Shown: positions 24,621 to 39,600 of the stretch, piece after piece | Position numbering within the stretch: the first letter of the stretch is position 1 | How the letters are laid out: each line of letters begins with the position of its first letter | Made by a program: the position numbers and the translations under genes | DNA from: Opisthorchis felineus | Lineage: Eukaryota > Platyhelminthes > Trematoda > Opisthorchiida > Opisthorchiidae | Reading direction: 5' to 3' | Assembly (NCBI GenBank): GCA_004794785.1 | Contig: SJOL01005677.1 | Location: 17,117 to 81,116 of the forward strand | DNA: 64,000 nucleotides | Notes under the pieces: generated by a model | Seen by the model: only the letters and a program-made list of their open reading frames with translations | Database searches by the model: none | What the model was told of the DNA's origin: nothing

Positions 24621-27600
24621 CTATGGATGAAAAATGAAATGTGACAGCTTAATTTTTGGTGAGCAGTGCAGAGTCAGTGCGTGCACAGATCACATGATGT
24701 TAGTAGCGTTGTTGGCTAAAGATGTAGTTGCGTTAAAGAGGATTGGTGGACAAATGCAGGGCAAACCAAAAGGTCAGGTAAAATAACAATAAAATACATA
24801 TCAGATGGACTAATAGCGAGAAGCCTCGTAGATGATAAATGCGTTGAAAAACATTTAAAGACTGGTCAATGTAAGGGGTATTAGAGATAATGAGGTAGTA
24901 ATAAGAAGAGTGGTCGCTTTAGGCAGGATCACACTAAAAGAGCAGCGCTGTACAACTCTTGCTCCAGAGACCAGGTCAGCTAAAATTCACTTCAAAAACA
25001 ATATACCCGTAGTGACAATCATATACAAACAGCGAATTTACACACGTTAGTGAGTGTTTCCCGTTAGCCGTCCTGGTTAGCTTCATGAATTCAAGCCTGG
25101 ACGTGTTCTCACCTCTGTTTCTCATGGCGTGCCTGTACACTCGCAATGGCCGTCGCTCCGACCAAAGTGATCATACGATGTCTGATACTCAAAACTCAAA
25201 TTTACAGAAGACTTCTGATCAAAGGTTGAATTCACGAGAGAGACAAAGTCGTTGACTTCGGGAGGTAAAGAAGTTCTTCAAAAGTTGTTGTAGCAATTAC
25301 GAAAGGGCTTGAGGTTGCAAAGATAATTAGTGCAACCAATCTCAAGAAACCACAAAACCAGATGTGCAGCTGGAGAAATGGTGACTACTGACAGCAATAA
25401 AACAAGTACCGGAATAGGAGTGGTCGGTGTTAATGGTGGTCAACGGTTGAACACAGAGTGAAATAGCCGAAGTTAGAGACTCAATAATTTGCGTAGCCAT
25501 AAGAATCAGTCAGTGCCGTATTCAACAGCCGTTTTAGTGAGGAACTCGTATATATTTCTAGCAGCAGATACGCAACAATCGTTTCATGAATATGATAATT
25601 ATTAGTCAGGACTAATCCTATAAATCCACAGAACTTTCACAGAGTTATCACGAGGAGCAAGTATTGTGCTGGCCGAAACTGGAGCTAAGTACTAGAACAC
25701 TCTCAACTAAAAAGTTTATTCGGTTGCGGTTTGATAGTTCAAGATGAACCAGGCTTAACCTACACTGATCACTGAGGGCATCAAGGTCTAGCTTGGTAGC
25801 TGGCCGAATATGTAGGCTAAAGAGACCTTACCGACAAGTTTCCGATTTTTTGAAACATTTAGAAAACCTCTCTTGGGAGTATTGCTGATACTTAAATACA
25901 CCCCTACTATAGCTAAGTTCTCATAGAATTTTTATATAACTACTGCCGCTGTCGTCAACGGACATGAAAACCGTGGTAGAGGATAAGTCCATTACAAAGT
26001 TACCATCCTACAAAAACCACCACACTAGATACTACCATGCGATATCCCAGCAGACTGAACTGTGAGCATTTTCACCTTACAAATGCAATCCCAGGGATCA
26101 GAAAAACGTGAAACGTATTTCTGTGGTATACGACCTCCTATGAGAGACCGCTATTGGTTGATCTTTTGGGATAGTCGCTTCAGTGCTTCAGGCAAATCTA
26201 GTAACGGACGTTCTAGACCATCAGTCCTAATCAGCTCCACCCCGCTATTTCTCTGAATATCTAATTGTATCTAAGTTGCTCGTATGGTGGATGAAACTTT
26301 GGTCAGCCCATAATCGGCATTGTTCTTCTTGAGGATTATCAAGTTAGCCTAGTCACCGAGTCTCTGTCAATCTTACCTCCAACACTAAACCGTATGTATG
26401 ATACGATAAACACTCATGTACTTTTCTTATAAGATTATTCGAATGAGTGTCCTGCACAAAGGTCACCTCACTATTAAGTTTTCAATATCAACCTCACACC
26501 GGGTTGCTGGCTTGAAATGGTTGTCCCTTAGAGAACAAACGTTTCTCAATGTCGGAAAAAACTGGCTAAGAGTAAGTTCGAAGAAGCACTAAAGTAGCAA
26601 ACGATGTAACATTGCGAAGAACGCAAATGCGGTGGCAAAATAAGGTAGTGTGTTTGCTGGTTTTAAGATACAGTACATCCCTAAGGGAAAGGCCTCTATC
26701 GAGAGAGACTAGCTGAAAAGACAACTATCACTTGGTTCTTCAAGAGTGCGTTCTATGACAATTTCGGTTCGGGAAATTAACACATTTTTAGCCGATCATT
26801 TGATGTGGTCGCGCGAGTCAGGTCGACTGTGCACTTATATCCTCTCCAAAAGACCACGATTTAAGAGCAACCGTTTTCGTCGGTCTTTTCAATAGAACAA
26901 AACGTGCACTGCGATTGTTTTCTCTGAATAGGCCCCTGGAAGAGCTCAAAAAAGGCAGTCTCACTTGATCATTTCTAGGAAGGACTTAATCATTCAAAGG
27001 AACTCCAACAACAAGTGGCCCCATCCACAGGCTGGTCTCCACAATTACTTGGGGGAACAATTTTGTCTTGATACCACTGATCAGGTATCCAACTGGGGCC
27101 GGAACACATAAAAGCCCAGTGCACGAATGCTGCATCACGGTCTTTGTTGGGAGTGGGTTTCGCGGCACAAGGACATTTTTGAGGAGTGAACTGGCCTAAG
27201 TTTGGGAGTCCATTTTCAGGAGTGCGAGGATACTGAGGGGAACTACTCTATATATGCAACGGAAGGTACTATCGTTTGCTTCTTAAATCACCAATTTCAA
27301 ACTCGGTCAAACACTCTATCATGAAAAAGGAATGAAACGAAAAAATGGGCCGTTTTTTCAATATAAACCTGTGTGGACTATTGGACATTCCCGGGTAAAA
27401 ATTCACAAGAATCACGAAAACATCGCTCACCTCCTTAACTTTGGTCTCGAATTCTTCCAGCCTGGCCAGGCCATCCGGTTTGGTGAACTTCTTGGCATTT
27501 GTAATGAGCAGATCAAAAGCAGAATACACTTCAGGAACGCAAAGCTTATCCGCAAAAGCTATAATATTTTCGTACAGAACTCGCATTGTGCGCTCATTGA

Positions 27601-30600
27601 AGGAAATAACTGTGAGACAATAGGCCAAGTCGCGCCACTGACGCTGAGTTCTGGAAAAGTGAACAAAATTATACCGCCATATACAGTATCAAACAGAAGT
27701 AAAATAAGTTTACTGAACCTGGAAACCACCGGATTGTATCAAACCTCGATTTCAGTCAGATTAGGGTTGACTGAAACAAGCGGAACATATTTATCAACCC
27801 ATTTGTCAAATGAGTTTAAACAAAAGAAACGACGAAATAGCGTGATTCTGGGAAGTGAAAAGCCAATAAGGGAAGACAGAAAGCATAAATACAGACACCA
27901 GAAACTGTAGGATAACTTAATGATAACCTAATGAAACTATGCGTATCCGACTCTCGAAACGAGTAGTTCCACTGATGGCGTTGCTGTCCATTAGACGTGA
28001 AGAAAACTGATATGCATTTGAAGAACCAGATCCGAACGTAACTGCCAAGGTAACTACACAACTGCCAATTGAATAACCGCTTTCGTTGAGATAGATTTAA
28101 TTGGTTGTTCTTCACTTGCCCTTGACAGATGAGTTCTATTTTTAGCATCACTTTTTGGCCCGCCTAGGACTTTCCATGTCAGCTTTATAAACAGTCCACT
28201 TGCGGCTGCACATGACACGCCTGTACGCGTAAGTGTTCAATGGATCAGCTGATTCGCAAGTTCATTGGCTTTCTGGTTCGGCTAAGCGCATCACGCTATC
28301 AAGCGGCTATCCAGAATCGGGTTCACGATATTAAGAAGGCATTAAGAAAACTGCGCTTCACAACAATATGCAATAAAACTCAATGTTGTGCAGTATAACA
28401 ACGAGTGAATTCTGGAAGATGAAAGAGCTTTCTATGACTCTATTGGGAATGTCACACGTTTTTTCTTTGGAAGAACAAAGAAGGTACAGGAGGGAACAAT
28501 AGAGTTGCAGTCCTAACGTACCGTACTAATGCTTAAAAAACCACCAAAATGCCGAGTAAGATGAGCCTCCATCAGCGCTACCTAACGACAGTGTTGTGGT
28601 TCACCTTAATTAGACAGTTTGAGCTTATTTGGGAACAAGCGTTCTAAACAACCGGACTCAATCGATCATCCTCTTTTCAAAAAAAAGGTACATGAAGCGA
28701 TCGACGCAACCATATAGGTGTCAGCCTGACGCCTGTCACAACACGACTGCCTGGAATGCGAAAACACAGAAAGGTAGATCTCGCGTATGAAGCCCGGTTG
28801 GATCGGGAACAAGTAATGGGATGCATCCAAATCTGGACAACTCTATACGCTAAAGCTACCAGGATTGCGCAATACGCTTTCTATCTAATGGGTAACGACT
28901 CCCACCACATTACGACTGTGTGACTGTGCTTCCTCACTATCAGGGGCCCCACTGTTGTAGAATGATAAGGTTTATCTAGATACTTTTGATTATTTAGCAT
29001 GGGAAGAATGCTCAAACCGGAAGGAAAGAATGGACGAAAAGGGATCCGGTGCTAGTCAGGCATTCAGCGGTGCCTGCACCTCCAAACACCAAGTAGGACA
29101 ATCGGGGAAAAAATGACAGCACGAAAACCACTGACATAGGTAGCCGTCATTTCTTGTAACACTTCCAGAAAAGCATAGCAAGGAACACAGGGACGTCATT
29201 CTGAAAGGTGGATGGCAGCATCACATTCGGACCCCTCTGTGATCTGCCAAGTCACACGGTGTGAGCATCGTACTTTGTGTAGCTCTGAAAAAGGCATGGA
29301 GAACAACACTTGGCTCGGTAGACGACGGTTCGCCATGCGTAGCTGACGCCCAAGCCACCATGGCTGATGCTGCTATGTGTTTCCTATGACCAAAGTACCT
29401 GTTGCGCAACTAAACACCTGTTTGTAACTACCTTGTTGCGAATTCACCAACGTCACCTGTCACCAGAAACCCGAAGGTGCCCCAGATCATCTGCCCGCAC
29501 AGGTTACATCTCGCAACCATAAAACAACACAAACCTCATTGCAGCCTGGTAGACGTGACTCCTGAGACCCACTGATATGCCTTTTTGATATCATAAATGA
29601 CGCAAATCGGCAAATGATATTCGGGTTTACAAGAATCGTGCATTGACCTCATTAGGCACTTTCGTCAGAGCCAATATGTGGCTGAGCATAGCATTCACAA
29701 GTGTCAGGCTATCCGACCATCAATAGTACACCAGCACTGAATTCCCTTAACGTTTTGAAGGTTGAAATAGAACGTAATACTGTATCGCAATAACCAGACA
29801 GTAATCGTTCCAAGCAGAGACCACTACGGGGCATGGCAAATTAGGTACATCGGCACATCGATGCACTCCTTGGACTGTTCCCGACAGGATAGCTTCAACT
29901 AAATGATGGACAACCAATTAACTCGATTCCTTGCCCAGCGAATTCGAGTGAGATGACACGTCCATACACGCAGATGGATACACACGACAGCATTGTAGCC
30001 GATTATCTGACCTCGGGCCCAGAAGGTTACGCACATTCGCCATGTGCAGACGGTGTGCGGATATGGGCAATCAGATCTAGGACGAGGACTTGAACACTCC
30101 GAATAGCAAATTCAGTGCAAAAGCATTATCGGAAGATGCTTGCATTGGTGGTTGGCAATTGCTCAGTTTGTCAAAATAGCCACATCGCCACAATATGCGG
30201 AAACGAGTGGTTCGCATTTGGCTACATCAGCCTTCAAGGCTGACATAGGGTACAAAACCAACCAACTTAATGAGTAGCACTGCAGTATACGCCAATATCT
30301 TAAATATCGTTCCAAATGAAACATGAGGCTTCGTGCAGCACATTCAGATTCAGATTTACCTGGGCCGAGTCTCAGACCAACACCACATTAATTTGCAAAA
30401 GTCGCTGGTGAAGGTGAATATGAGGTTGATGACGATGTGGGGGCCAGGTCTACCGTTAGCGGACTGTTCAGTTTTCACCGCCTTTATGAGTAAAATTGCA
30501 AGTGTTTGTGTGCTGCTTGTAATACGTTTCTTTCGCTGCTAATTAGTAAGCGGACGCAAACAGTTCAGAACAACGGAACTTCAGGTGGTGACTGCTAATC

Positions 30601-33600
30601 GGATGAGATCCACTTACCTGGTCGAACGGAAACGAGCACATATCTTCTCAACAAGAGTTTCACACAAGCGTTCTCTTCCAATAAGGGGCAAAAGAAACCT
30701 GAAAACGGGAAAAATTTCGCGTGTTCAATGCTACGGAGCTTTCTGAACTATTCGTGGTGCACCAGGTGAACAAAAAACATATGCTTACTCGACGATGGAG
30801 TGAAAATGGTCCTCACTCACACCAACATCCGGATCGCTTAGACGGCTGATAATGTCGGGCACAACATTGTAAAGTGCCGTCCCCTTCTGAGCCAGCTCCG
30901 TGAAAAATTGCCGGGCAAGTACGTTGAGCCGATCAATCTCATCGACAAGGCAAACTGTCATTTCACTGATCTGTCCCTTAACCTGCAGTGACAGAATTAC
31001 AAAAAATGGATAAGTCAATTCGAAATAAATCGCAGTCACATTAACACAAAATCCTGACACTGGAAGTTTGTGTTACAAATGAGCATTTTTTCTACACTCG
31101 ACAGCGGATCATCTGAAGAGAGGTAACAGAAAGTATACTTGGAGATTTGTTGACAGCAGTGAATCGAGAAGAATGAAGCCTTAAAACGGAACAATTTTCG
31201 GAACTGAAGCGCGACCAATCCCTGATAACACATGCCAACATGTTTGACGTACGGAAGCTGGATGTTGTCGTGCTAAAAAGCCAAGAACAGTACAGGTTTG
31301 CTGTGGCTGGAAATCGTTCGGGGTGCGCAACCGATTGGCCTGGAATCAATTTTCTTCGGCAAATGAAATGGAACCCTTGCGGATGGCTGTATGGGTATTC
31401 CTGACCTATACATTACATTTCTGACAACACTCCACGCCGCAAACGAAGGTTGAATAATTTGCATAAATGAAACTACCCACGACCGGTTTCCACTTTCTTA
31501 GGGGCTCATCAGGTAGGTGCAGTCCCCGAGTTTTCGTCAACCTTGTGTTCTACTTGAACCCAAATTGGAATGATTTCGACAAATACACTCATTTGCAAAT
31601 CAATTTGGTTTTCACGGGAGACTCAACAGAACTGAATGTGCTGCCGCCTCACGTTTCAGTTGGTACGATATTCGATTTCTAGGGGTGACCTGTTTCAGTG
31701 AAATTCTGGATTATAAAGTTATTCCTTATCAGGGGGTGGTTTGAGTATACAGGTAAACTGCGCTTCAAGTGGCGACGGTTAGACAATACAATGGGAAAGT
31801 ACATCACATACCTTGACCATATCATTGAGAATCAAATGACTGAGGGTGTTCAACGCATTTGTGCGCACTTTGGCTGAGTTATCTCGGAGGCGGGCATACA
31901 TATTTGGCGTCCACGGTTCAAGTAGATTAGGAAAGCGGCGACACAAATCTCCTAAAGCTACGATGAGATTTGCACGCACTACCTCTGACTGACTTTTCTC
32001 AGCCATGGTGAAAAGAAGCTGAAGACGAGGTTCACACACTTCGGAATTGACGAGCATCATTTTGGCCAGAGCCAAACTTGCGGATGCCTGAAATGGAAAC
32101 CGTTAGATTAGCCATCCTTGAAGGGTAAAATTTACGAAAAAGTAAACCAAAAAGGGTGAGATTTGTTGTAAAAATTCACAGGAGATTCGCAAGGAGAACA
32201 GCTCCCCACAGGGTTATCATAAAGCGCCCATTCTTGTGCGTAAACAGGTGTTGAAAATTACTCAAGAATTCATATCAGTCATATGGACGGAGGCCGAAGA
32301 TCAGGATCAGATCTAAATCTTGGTCGATGGGTTTGGGGAGCTGTAAACCAGTCTTTTCAGAAACATCCCAGATATTCTCGGTTGGGCCTGTGGATATTCA
32401 CTATCGCGGACCAAACTAGAACTATGCAGAACAAAAAGAAACGCAAAATGAACGTATCCCTGTCTCGGAGGGGAGGGGGTAGGCATAGCATAGCGAACAC
32501 CTGGCGGCAACCGAGTTGCGCGGTACAAAAAAAACATTTTTCTAATCTAAGATAGTCGCTGAGGGAGAATTACTCCAAACGGGAACTGTGCAAGAAACAA
32601 TCGTGATTCACACTATAAAAACCCACAGGACTGAGCGAGGCAAGTGCACTTACCTGAACATTCTCGTTAGCATAACGGGCTGGACTGGAACAGACGTGGG
32701 TGACCAGATTGAGAAGTGGGTAAAAGAAGTGATTTGGTGCCGTTAGCAGTTCGTTGTCACAGATGTGGCGAATGTAGTCAGCTTCAGCGTCATCGGCCGC
32801 CACCCCTACTAAACCACAAGGATCATCCGGTACGGTATTTCGGCTAGTTCCGTTCGGTCCACTCACAGTAGATGCGTTCATGAATGAGGCTGTAGATAGC
32901 TGCAAAAAACACGTGGGTACACAGCCCAAAAGAACTCATGATCAAAACGAACAGTCGGCGCAACAAAAGAAGTAGGAAACTACTGGATGCTTCCAGTCGA
33001 TTTTGAACATTGAATGTGACCCATAGAGTTTGGTTTCTTCTTACCAATTCTTTTTCTATACAGATCAAGATTCTTGATTGGTCCATATGCATCTTGCCAT
33101 GGGTTTATACGAAGTGTGACATTTAGGTGTACGTCGTTTCCATTCGGCTTCGCATATGTCACCGCTCACTGATTACTTGACAGTTCTAATTCCCAAAACT
33201 CCTATGGGCAAACTTTTCTTAGATTGAACACCTCAGAATCTGGACAAATTATGCTTTTAGTGGAATTATATGACAGTAAGCAGCAATACCAACCACCTAT
33301 CCTATTGTGACCACTTTGAGTCGGCGTCTTGATATTTTTGCGGAGAACATTATTTTGAGCTATATTCTCCTAATGGCGATAGTGAGCGCCATTAAGTACC
33401 CATGTCACAATGACTACAATGACTATACACACTGATTCTCGTCTAAAATTAAGAGGCTGACGCACGTCTATCCATCACCAAGAACATGCATATAACACAA
33501 AACCCTTTCAACTACAGTCATTCCACTTGTGGCCCAAATTCCATTCATTCAGCCGAATTTGCACTGATCGGCGAGCAATTGAATACACGACCCTATAAAA

Positions 33601-36600
33601 CTTTCACCCCTCTGGAGCGATTGCTTTCGATCGGCTCTATCAGTGGTCACCGTAGAAAGGTTTCGTCTTATTATCGTCTTCGGCATCTCGTCTGGGACTA
33701 AGACATGAAAAAGATCAAACCATGGGCGTGCGAACTGAAGAACATTCCGACAACATAACACGGCAAACGATCGATGAAGCGCAATTTTATTAGAACCCAT
33801 CTTCACCACACTTATATGGACCAATGGTCTTAATAAAAATTTCCCGCTAACATGCAAGATGGTACACCGAAAGCTAATTGACATATCATCCAGGCATGTC
33901 CATTAGAAGGAAAAACTGAGGCAAACAAGATTAATCATCAAACACATGAGTCGTCTTATGCAAAAAAGGAAGTTGAAGGTGGAGTGTAACCTACCCGCGA
34001 CTGACGGGCATTTTTACGTGACTTTCGCTTAGACTTGGCATCCTCCTTCAGCGCAGCACGACGTTTCAATTCGTTGAGTACAGAGAATTCCAAGTGCACA
34101 AGTTGCTTCAGACAAGCATGCCCAGCAAGAGCCATAAACCGGGATAAACAGAACGACGGGCACATCAGTGCAACTGGTTGAGTGAATTTTTCTGGATCTT
34201 CTTTAATCTGTTGCAGCAGATTCGGAACTTCTCCGTCCCCTACTTTTGCCACATCGGTTGATGCGGGCCCACTATTCTCTTCCGAGGAATGCGTCACCTC
34301 AACAGCTTTCTCCGTCGTCTGACGCAGCAATTTATCTGCAGCCGAACTGATCAGATTCAGGGTCAGTGTGTCGGGGGATTCTGCGAGGTCGTAGATAGTA
34401 CCAATGGCCTACAATACACAACGGCTGTAACATTCAGTGGTTTACCCTAAATGGCGAACTGAAAAAGTTGATCTTAAAATGAATGCTGCATTGCTGATGG
34501 GCGCGATAAGAAGTATGCTTTGGAGTATGAATGCTTTGGTTTGCTCGGCTACAACCTAGAGCATAGTGTAAGGAGAAATTGAAGGCAAGCAATAGAGTGT
34601 TAGAGAAGAAACAACAGTCTCATTCTTGATTGAAAAAAGTGTTTCTGCGTCCAAGGTGCCACAAAGGAATACATCGTTCTTAAGGCGATCCTAGTTAGGT
34701 CATCTGACAATTGAGAAAAAGGCTAACAGAATAGACTGCTACTTTGGAAAACTGACATACTTGCCAAAACAACATATCGTCAACTACGTGCAACAAAATC
34801 GTCGGGGAAAAATAACGAAGGTTTACTCCGCATTAACTATCTTCTGTTGTGATAATCATTTTAGAGAATTATTGGATGCATGCGCTTTCCATCGAATTGC
34901 ATTGAGATGAAGAGCGACTGACCTGTTCCATCATTGGAATCCACATGCTCTGTCGTGCTTGTGTCAAAGTAGAAACCAGGATGGATCGAAGTCGTGAAAA
35001 CAGAAGATGATTCGTAGGAAGACGGAATGGCTCGCTGGTTGTTTTACTTCGATTGCCTGACTTGTCAGCCTGAAACATGCACATGACATTAGCACAGGGG
35101 ATGAAATAGGCAGGAAATCTAGTATCGGATCTATAGTTCGTTCACGAAAACATGCTTAAAGAAACCTCACAGTGAAGACGGTTAAAGGATGCACAAAATA
35201 TCCACTGCCTCACAAGAAATTCATAGGATTTCTGTGTGCAAGCGCGGTGCAGAGGTCAGGGAAATTTTTTATTACCATTGCACTCATTTTAAGCAAACAC
35301 GTCTAAAACAGGCTAAGCATAATACACTGGTCCAGTGATCATGAGACAGGACAGTTCGGGGCCGTTTGGAATCAGTAATAAAAACGGAAAACCTAAGAGA
35401 GGATTCTCAGAACGTAGGGTACATCAGTGCTTCGTTTAGCTAGTCCGCGTATTCGGAATGGCTTGCTATCAAAACCGCTGGACTACAAGAGATTCCATGG
35501 CATAGATCAAACGACTTATCAGATGCGGAATCAAAAACACATACCTGATGGCAAATACTAACAGGCTGTAAAGACATGGAGGCTTGTAACAGCTGATAAA
35601 AGTGGAAGCATCGCTGTGCACGCGACTTCGCCATAACAGTAGTAATCAATGGTACTACAGAGGTGAGCAGGGAGGTTGGTGAACGGACATACAGTAAAGT
35701 GGTGGAAAAAAAACAAAGCAACGGATACTCAAGACTAGAGTTAGTGAACTAGCACCGACGAGAATGTGCTTACTACTTACTTTGGGTTTTGGAACCATTC
35801 GCTGCAATACATCGCAAGTGAATTTCACACGTTCCAGATCCACTTTATGAGGTTCTTTTGCAAGGTCTAAACCGTATTGAATGAGTGTGTCTAGGTGGTT
35901 GTCGAAGTTTTTGAGCCCAGATCTGAAAGAAGAAAAGATCCATAAGGTTTTCAGAACGATCAGTTAGGTAAAATGTGATGCATAGGGTTCGCAATAGGGT
36001 TCAGACAAGTGAAATAAAAAGGATACGATAGTCCTAGCAAGTAAATCGCGAATCGCATCGGTCAGAAGTGAATACAACAGTCCAACCTATCCAAAGTCAC
36101 GTGACTACACTGAATAAAATAGCCTAGGTGAGCTAATCGATTTGTATTCCGCTCATCGCCCTTACATGCGGCAGGCAGCAATGCCAGAGACATTCGCCTG
36201 AAGAATTTCGTGAAAACTAGGAAAAATAGAGGAGAGGGCAAAATAATCGTAGCTATTCCTCTAGGGCACCCAAAACAGCAGCTCCACCGAATTTCATGGT
36301 CATGTACTTAGATGACATCAGAATTATTGGAGGTCAACTGAACCCCGGGCTCGTGGTTCTATGATCCACTTTATTAAATTGAGGGGACTGAGAGTAGTCC
36401 GTTTCCTAAGAACCATGAGCAGGTGGCTTTGCAATAAACATAGGCGAATATTTCATCCACAGTGGTACAAACGATCAACTGTTTCTAAACAAGTGGTCAT
36501 AGTTATTTATTGTACACGGTGACACGATTGCACAATATTCCGGACTTACGTCACTGTTTCATCAGGCACGTACTGTAGAGCACAACAATAAATAACTCTA

Positions 36601-39600
36601 AAAAGAGGAAAAATTATCATGTCAAAGGCTTGCACTGCAGTTCATCATGGTAGTGCCACGAATTGTTTCTGCTTATACAGGTCCGGCATCCGCTTGTGAA
36701 TAATGGTGCCCCCAGCAAACTTCAGGACTCTGCTGTTTGCTGTGCTGGACATGAAGTTAAATGCGGTCGCTCCATCAATGCTACGCTTGCTGTCAACCCG
36801 ATGAAGGAAAGTGACGAGGCTCGTAGTGTATGCTGTGATCCTGTTTGGCTTTAATGTTGTATCGCTGGATCTGATGGGCCCAACTATCTTCGTAGCCTGA
36901 ACGACACCTGTCCTCGAAGCCACAGTTGTAGTTACCATTCCGTTCTGCCTGAGTAGAAGGCCGTGTACCACATGTGATTCGGTAGATGACGTTGTATTTG
37001 GCGGATAATAGTGGAACGTTGACTAGGGGCACTGGGACACGATTTGTATTGTGAGCAAATACCGGCCTGGGTGTATCGTAGGTCGTCTGCACTGCGGTCA
37101 TCAGGCACTGTATAATTTCGCTGATGTCATCTCGCACGAAAGATAGATTGATAAGAATGTCAAGTCCGAGTGCGGTGCTGATGCCCTCCAGCTTGTGTCT
37201 GCACATCATCATCATCATCGTCATTCCGCGTACTTGTCGTACAGATGTTGTAGCCGCCACAATTTCGTCCACCTATGATTTGGGGGGGAAGGTAGCTGCG
37301 CATTGGGGACGGGAGCTTGAATAATTGATGCGTAAATACAGGACTGACAGTGGACTTTTAAGTGGAAGAATTGGGAAGGGAGCTATGCATTGAAGGCAAT
37401 AGCTTGGATGCACGAGCGCCATTGAGGGCACGACCGGGCCATATCTGACAATATCTCCAACAACTGATACGCCCCGTCTGGGGTCCCCACCCAAGGAGAC
37501 GGCAATAACCAAGGCAACTGAGTTCGCTTGTTTTCATACTTCGCTGCCGAATCATTGTTTAGCCTCCCCTGGCTCGGTTTCATCCTTCGCGTGCTTGTGC
37601 GAAAAAAAACCTTCGAGGAATTCGGTCGACTGGCATACGCAGCACATGACCAAGCCGGTCCAACCTGTGGAGTGTGATCAGTTCGCCTATCGTGGACGAG
37701 TTATTTCCCAAAACTATCCGACGTACTTCAGCGTTAATGGACTGGTAATCCCACCAGACTCGAGCAATTCTCCGAAGATATCGATGGTCAAACACTGAAA
37801 GTCTTTTCACGTCCACGGCGCGCAGTGCCCGTTTCCGACCGGTATTATAATATGGAGCGCTTCTCAGACACTGGCATAATGCCTAACGGTCTACAGAGTC
37901 AAATGCAGCTTTCAGATCAAGAAGCACAACCATTGTTGGTTGCCGGAAGCAGTGTCGCTGTTCCAGAATCTGTCGGAGGATGAAGATATGATCGATGCGT
38001 CCTCTTGGAGGACGGAACCCAGCTTGGTTTTCACGGACCTGTTTGCCCCTCTGTTCCTTCAACCTTCGAAGGATAAGACCAAAGAGCACCTTTGATGCCA
38101 CAACTACCAGGCTGATGCCACGGTGGTTATCACAGAATCCGCGTACCCGTTTTGAAGATAGGGATAACTGTTGAGAAGCTCAATTCTGCAGGCACCTTCT
38201 CTTCCATATAGCACCAATAAGCTTTGCCAGATGGGTCACCAGGGATTCTCGGCCTTCTTTTAAAAGGGCTCGATACAGATCGGTACCTGGTGCCTTCTCA
38301 CGTTTCAGTATGGATATTTCGCACTTTATCTCTTCTTCTGACGGGCGATCGAGGTTTACATTCTATTCGTCCGTATGCATTAACTCCAAAGGCTGTGTTG
38401 CAGGAGGCCAGCTGAACTGTTCTTCCGCGTGTTCGGCTCAACTTTCCTATCGGGATTTTTGCGAGCAAATAAATAGCCGCCTTTTTCATTTATCGCTTCA
38501 CTGACCGCTGCTCTCCTGGGGCCGGTCGCTCGTATCAGTTGGTATAGGGCACGGCTGTTTCCCGTAGCAAAAGCCTTCTCCATCTCCCGAACTTTCGATG
38601 TCCACCAGAGCTCTAGGTCTTTCCTTAGGCTTTCACTATTTGGCGTTTGAGGGATTTGCGTGCGCCGTCATACTCGTTGCCTGCCGGTATGGCTTTCCTG
38701 GCATCAATCATGGATAGCGATCTCGCCGACATCCAGTGGTCTTGTGGTCGAATCGGAGAGGTCGCACAGACAGCAATGAACGCCGCTAACATAGCTCCCT
38801 TCACATTTTGTCTCGCTTCATCCACATACTCACTGCCACCACAGCATTGCTTTATTGTGGAGAGTTGTTGGGCTAGCTCAGATCGATACTACTGAGCTAT
38901 GATAGTTTTTCGAAGATAGTGGATTGGCATGCTTCTTGCTAATTTGCGAGGGCCTGAAGGAAAGCGAACTGTCAGGCGTGCACGCACCATGGCGTGATCG
39001 GAATCAAGTGGTGTGCCCCAGAAGGAACAGCAGTCTTGAATTGTGGCTCTCCACCGGTGGCTGATGGCCACGTGGTCCAACTGGGTCCACGGTTGATTTG
39101 CAGTTGGTGGCCGCCAGGTTACGCGATGCGAACGTTTACGTTGAAAGTCCATACTTGCCAGAAACAGTTCATGGTCATCTCACAACTGCTGCGTCTCAGC
39201 GTCAGAACTGCAGTCTGTTGGGGCATAAGCCGACACTACAAACAGGCACCGCTTTTTATGCCGAGAGGCATTGAGCTTGATTGAACTGGATAACCGGACG
39301 GCGCAAAGGCGACTGTTCACTGGGATCCAATCCAGCAAAGCACGTTCAGCTCTGGGACTGAGTGCAACTTCCACGCCATATATTCCACGAGTCATCGCTT
39401 CTGGGTCACCGGACACCCGGAGGGTGAAATGTGAAAGAGCTGAGTTCATCCTTGGCGTTCTGAGATGCATAACCACGCGTGTTTCGGAGGATACGTCACA
39501 GGATACGTCACTTTTAAAAAATACAGGGTTTCAGCCAGCGTTGCCCGTTTGCCAATTTGACATAGAGTACGGACGATAAAAGCTCCTATACAAAAAGGAT

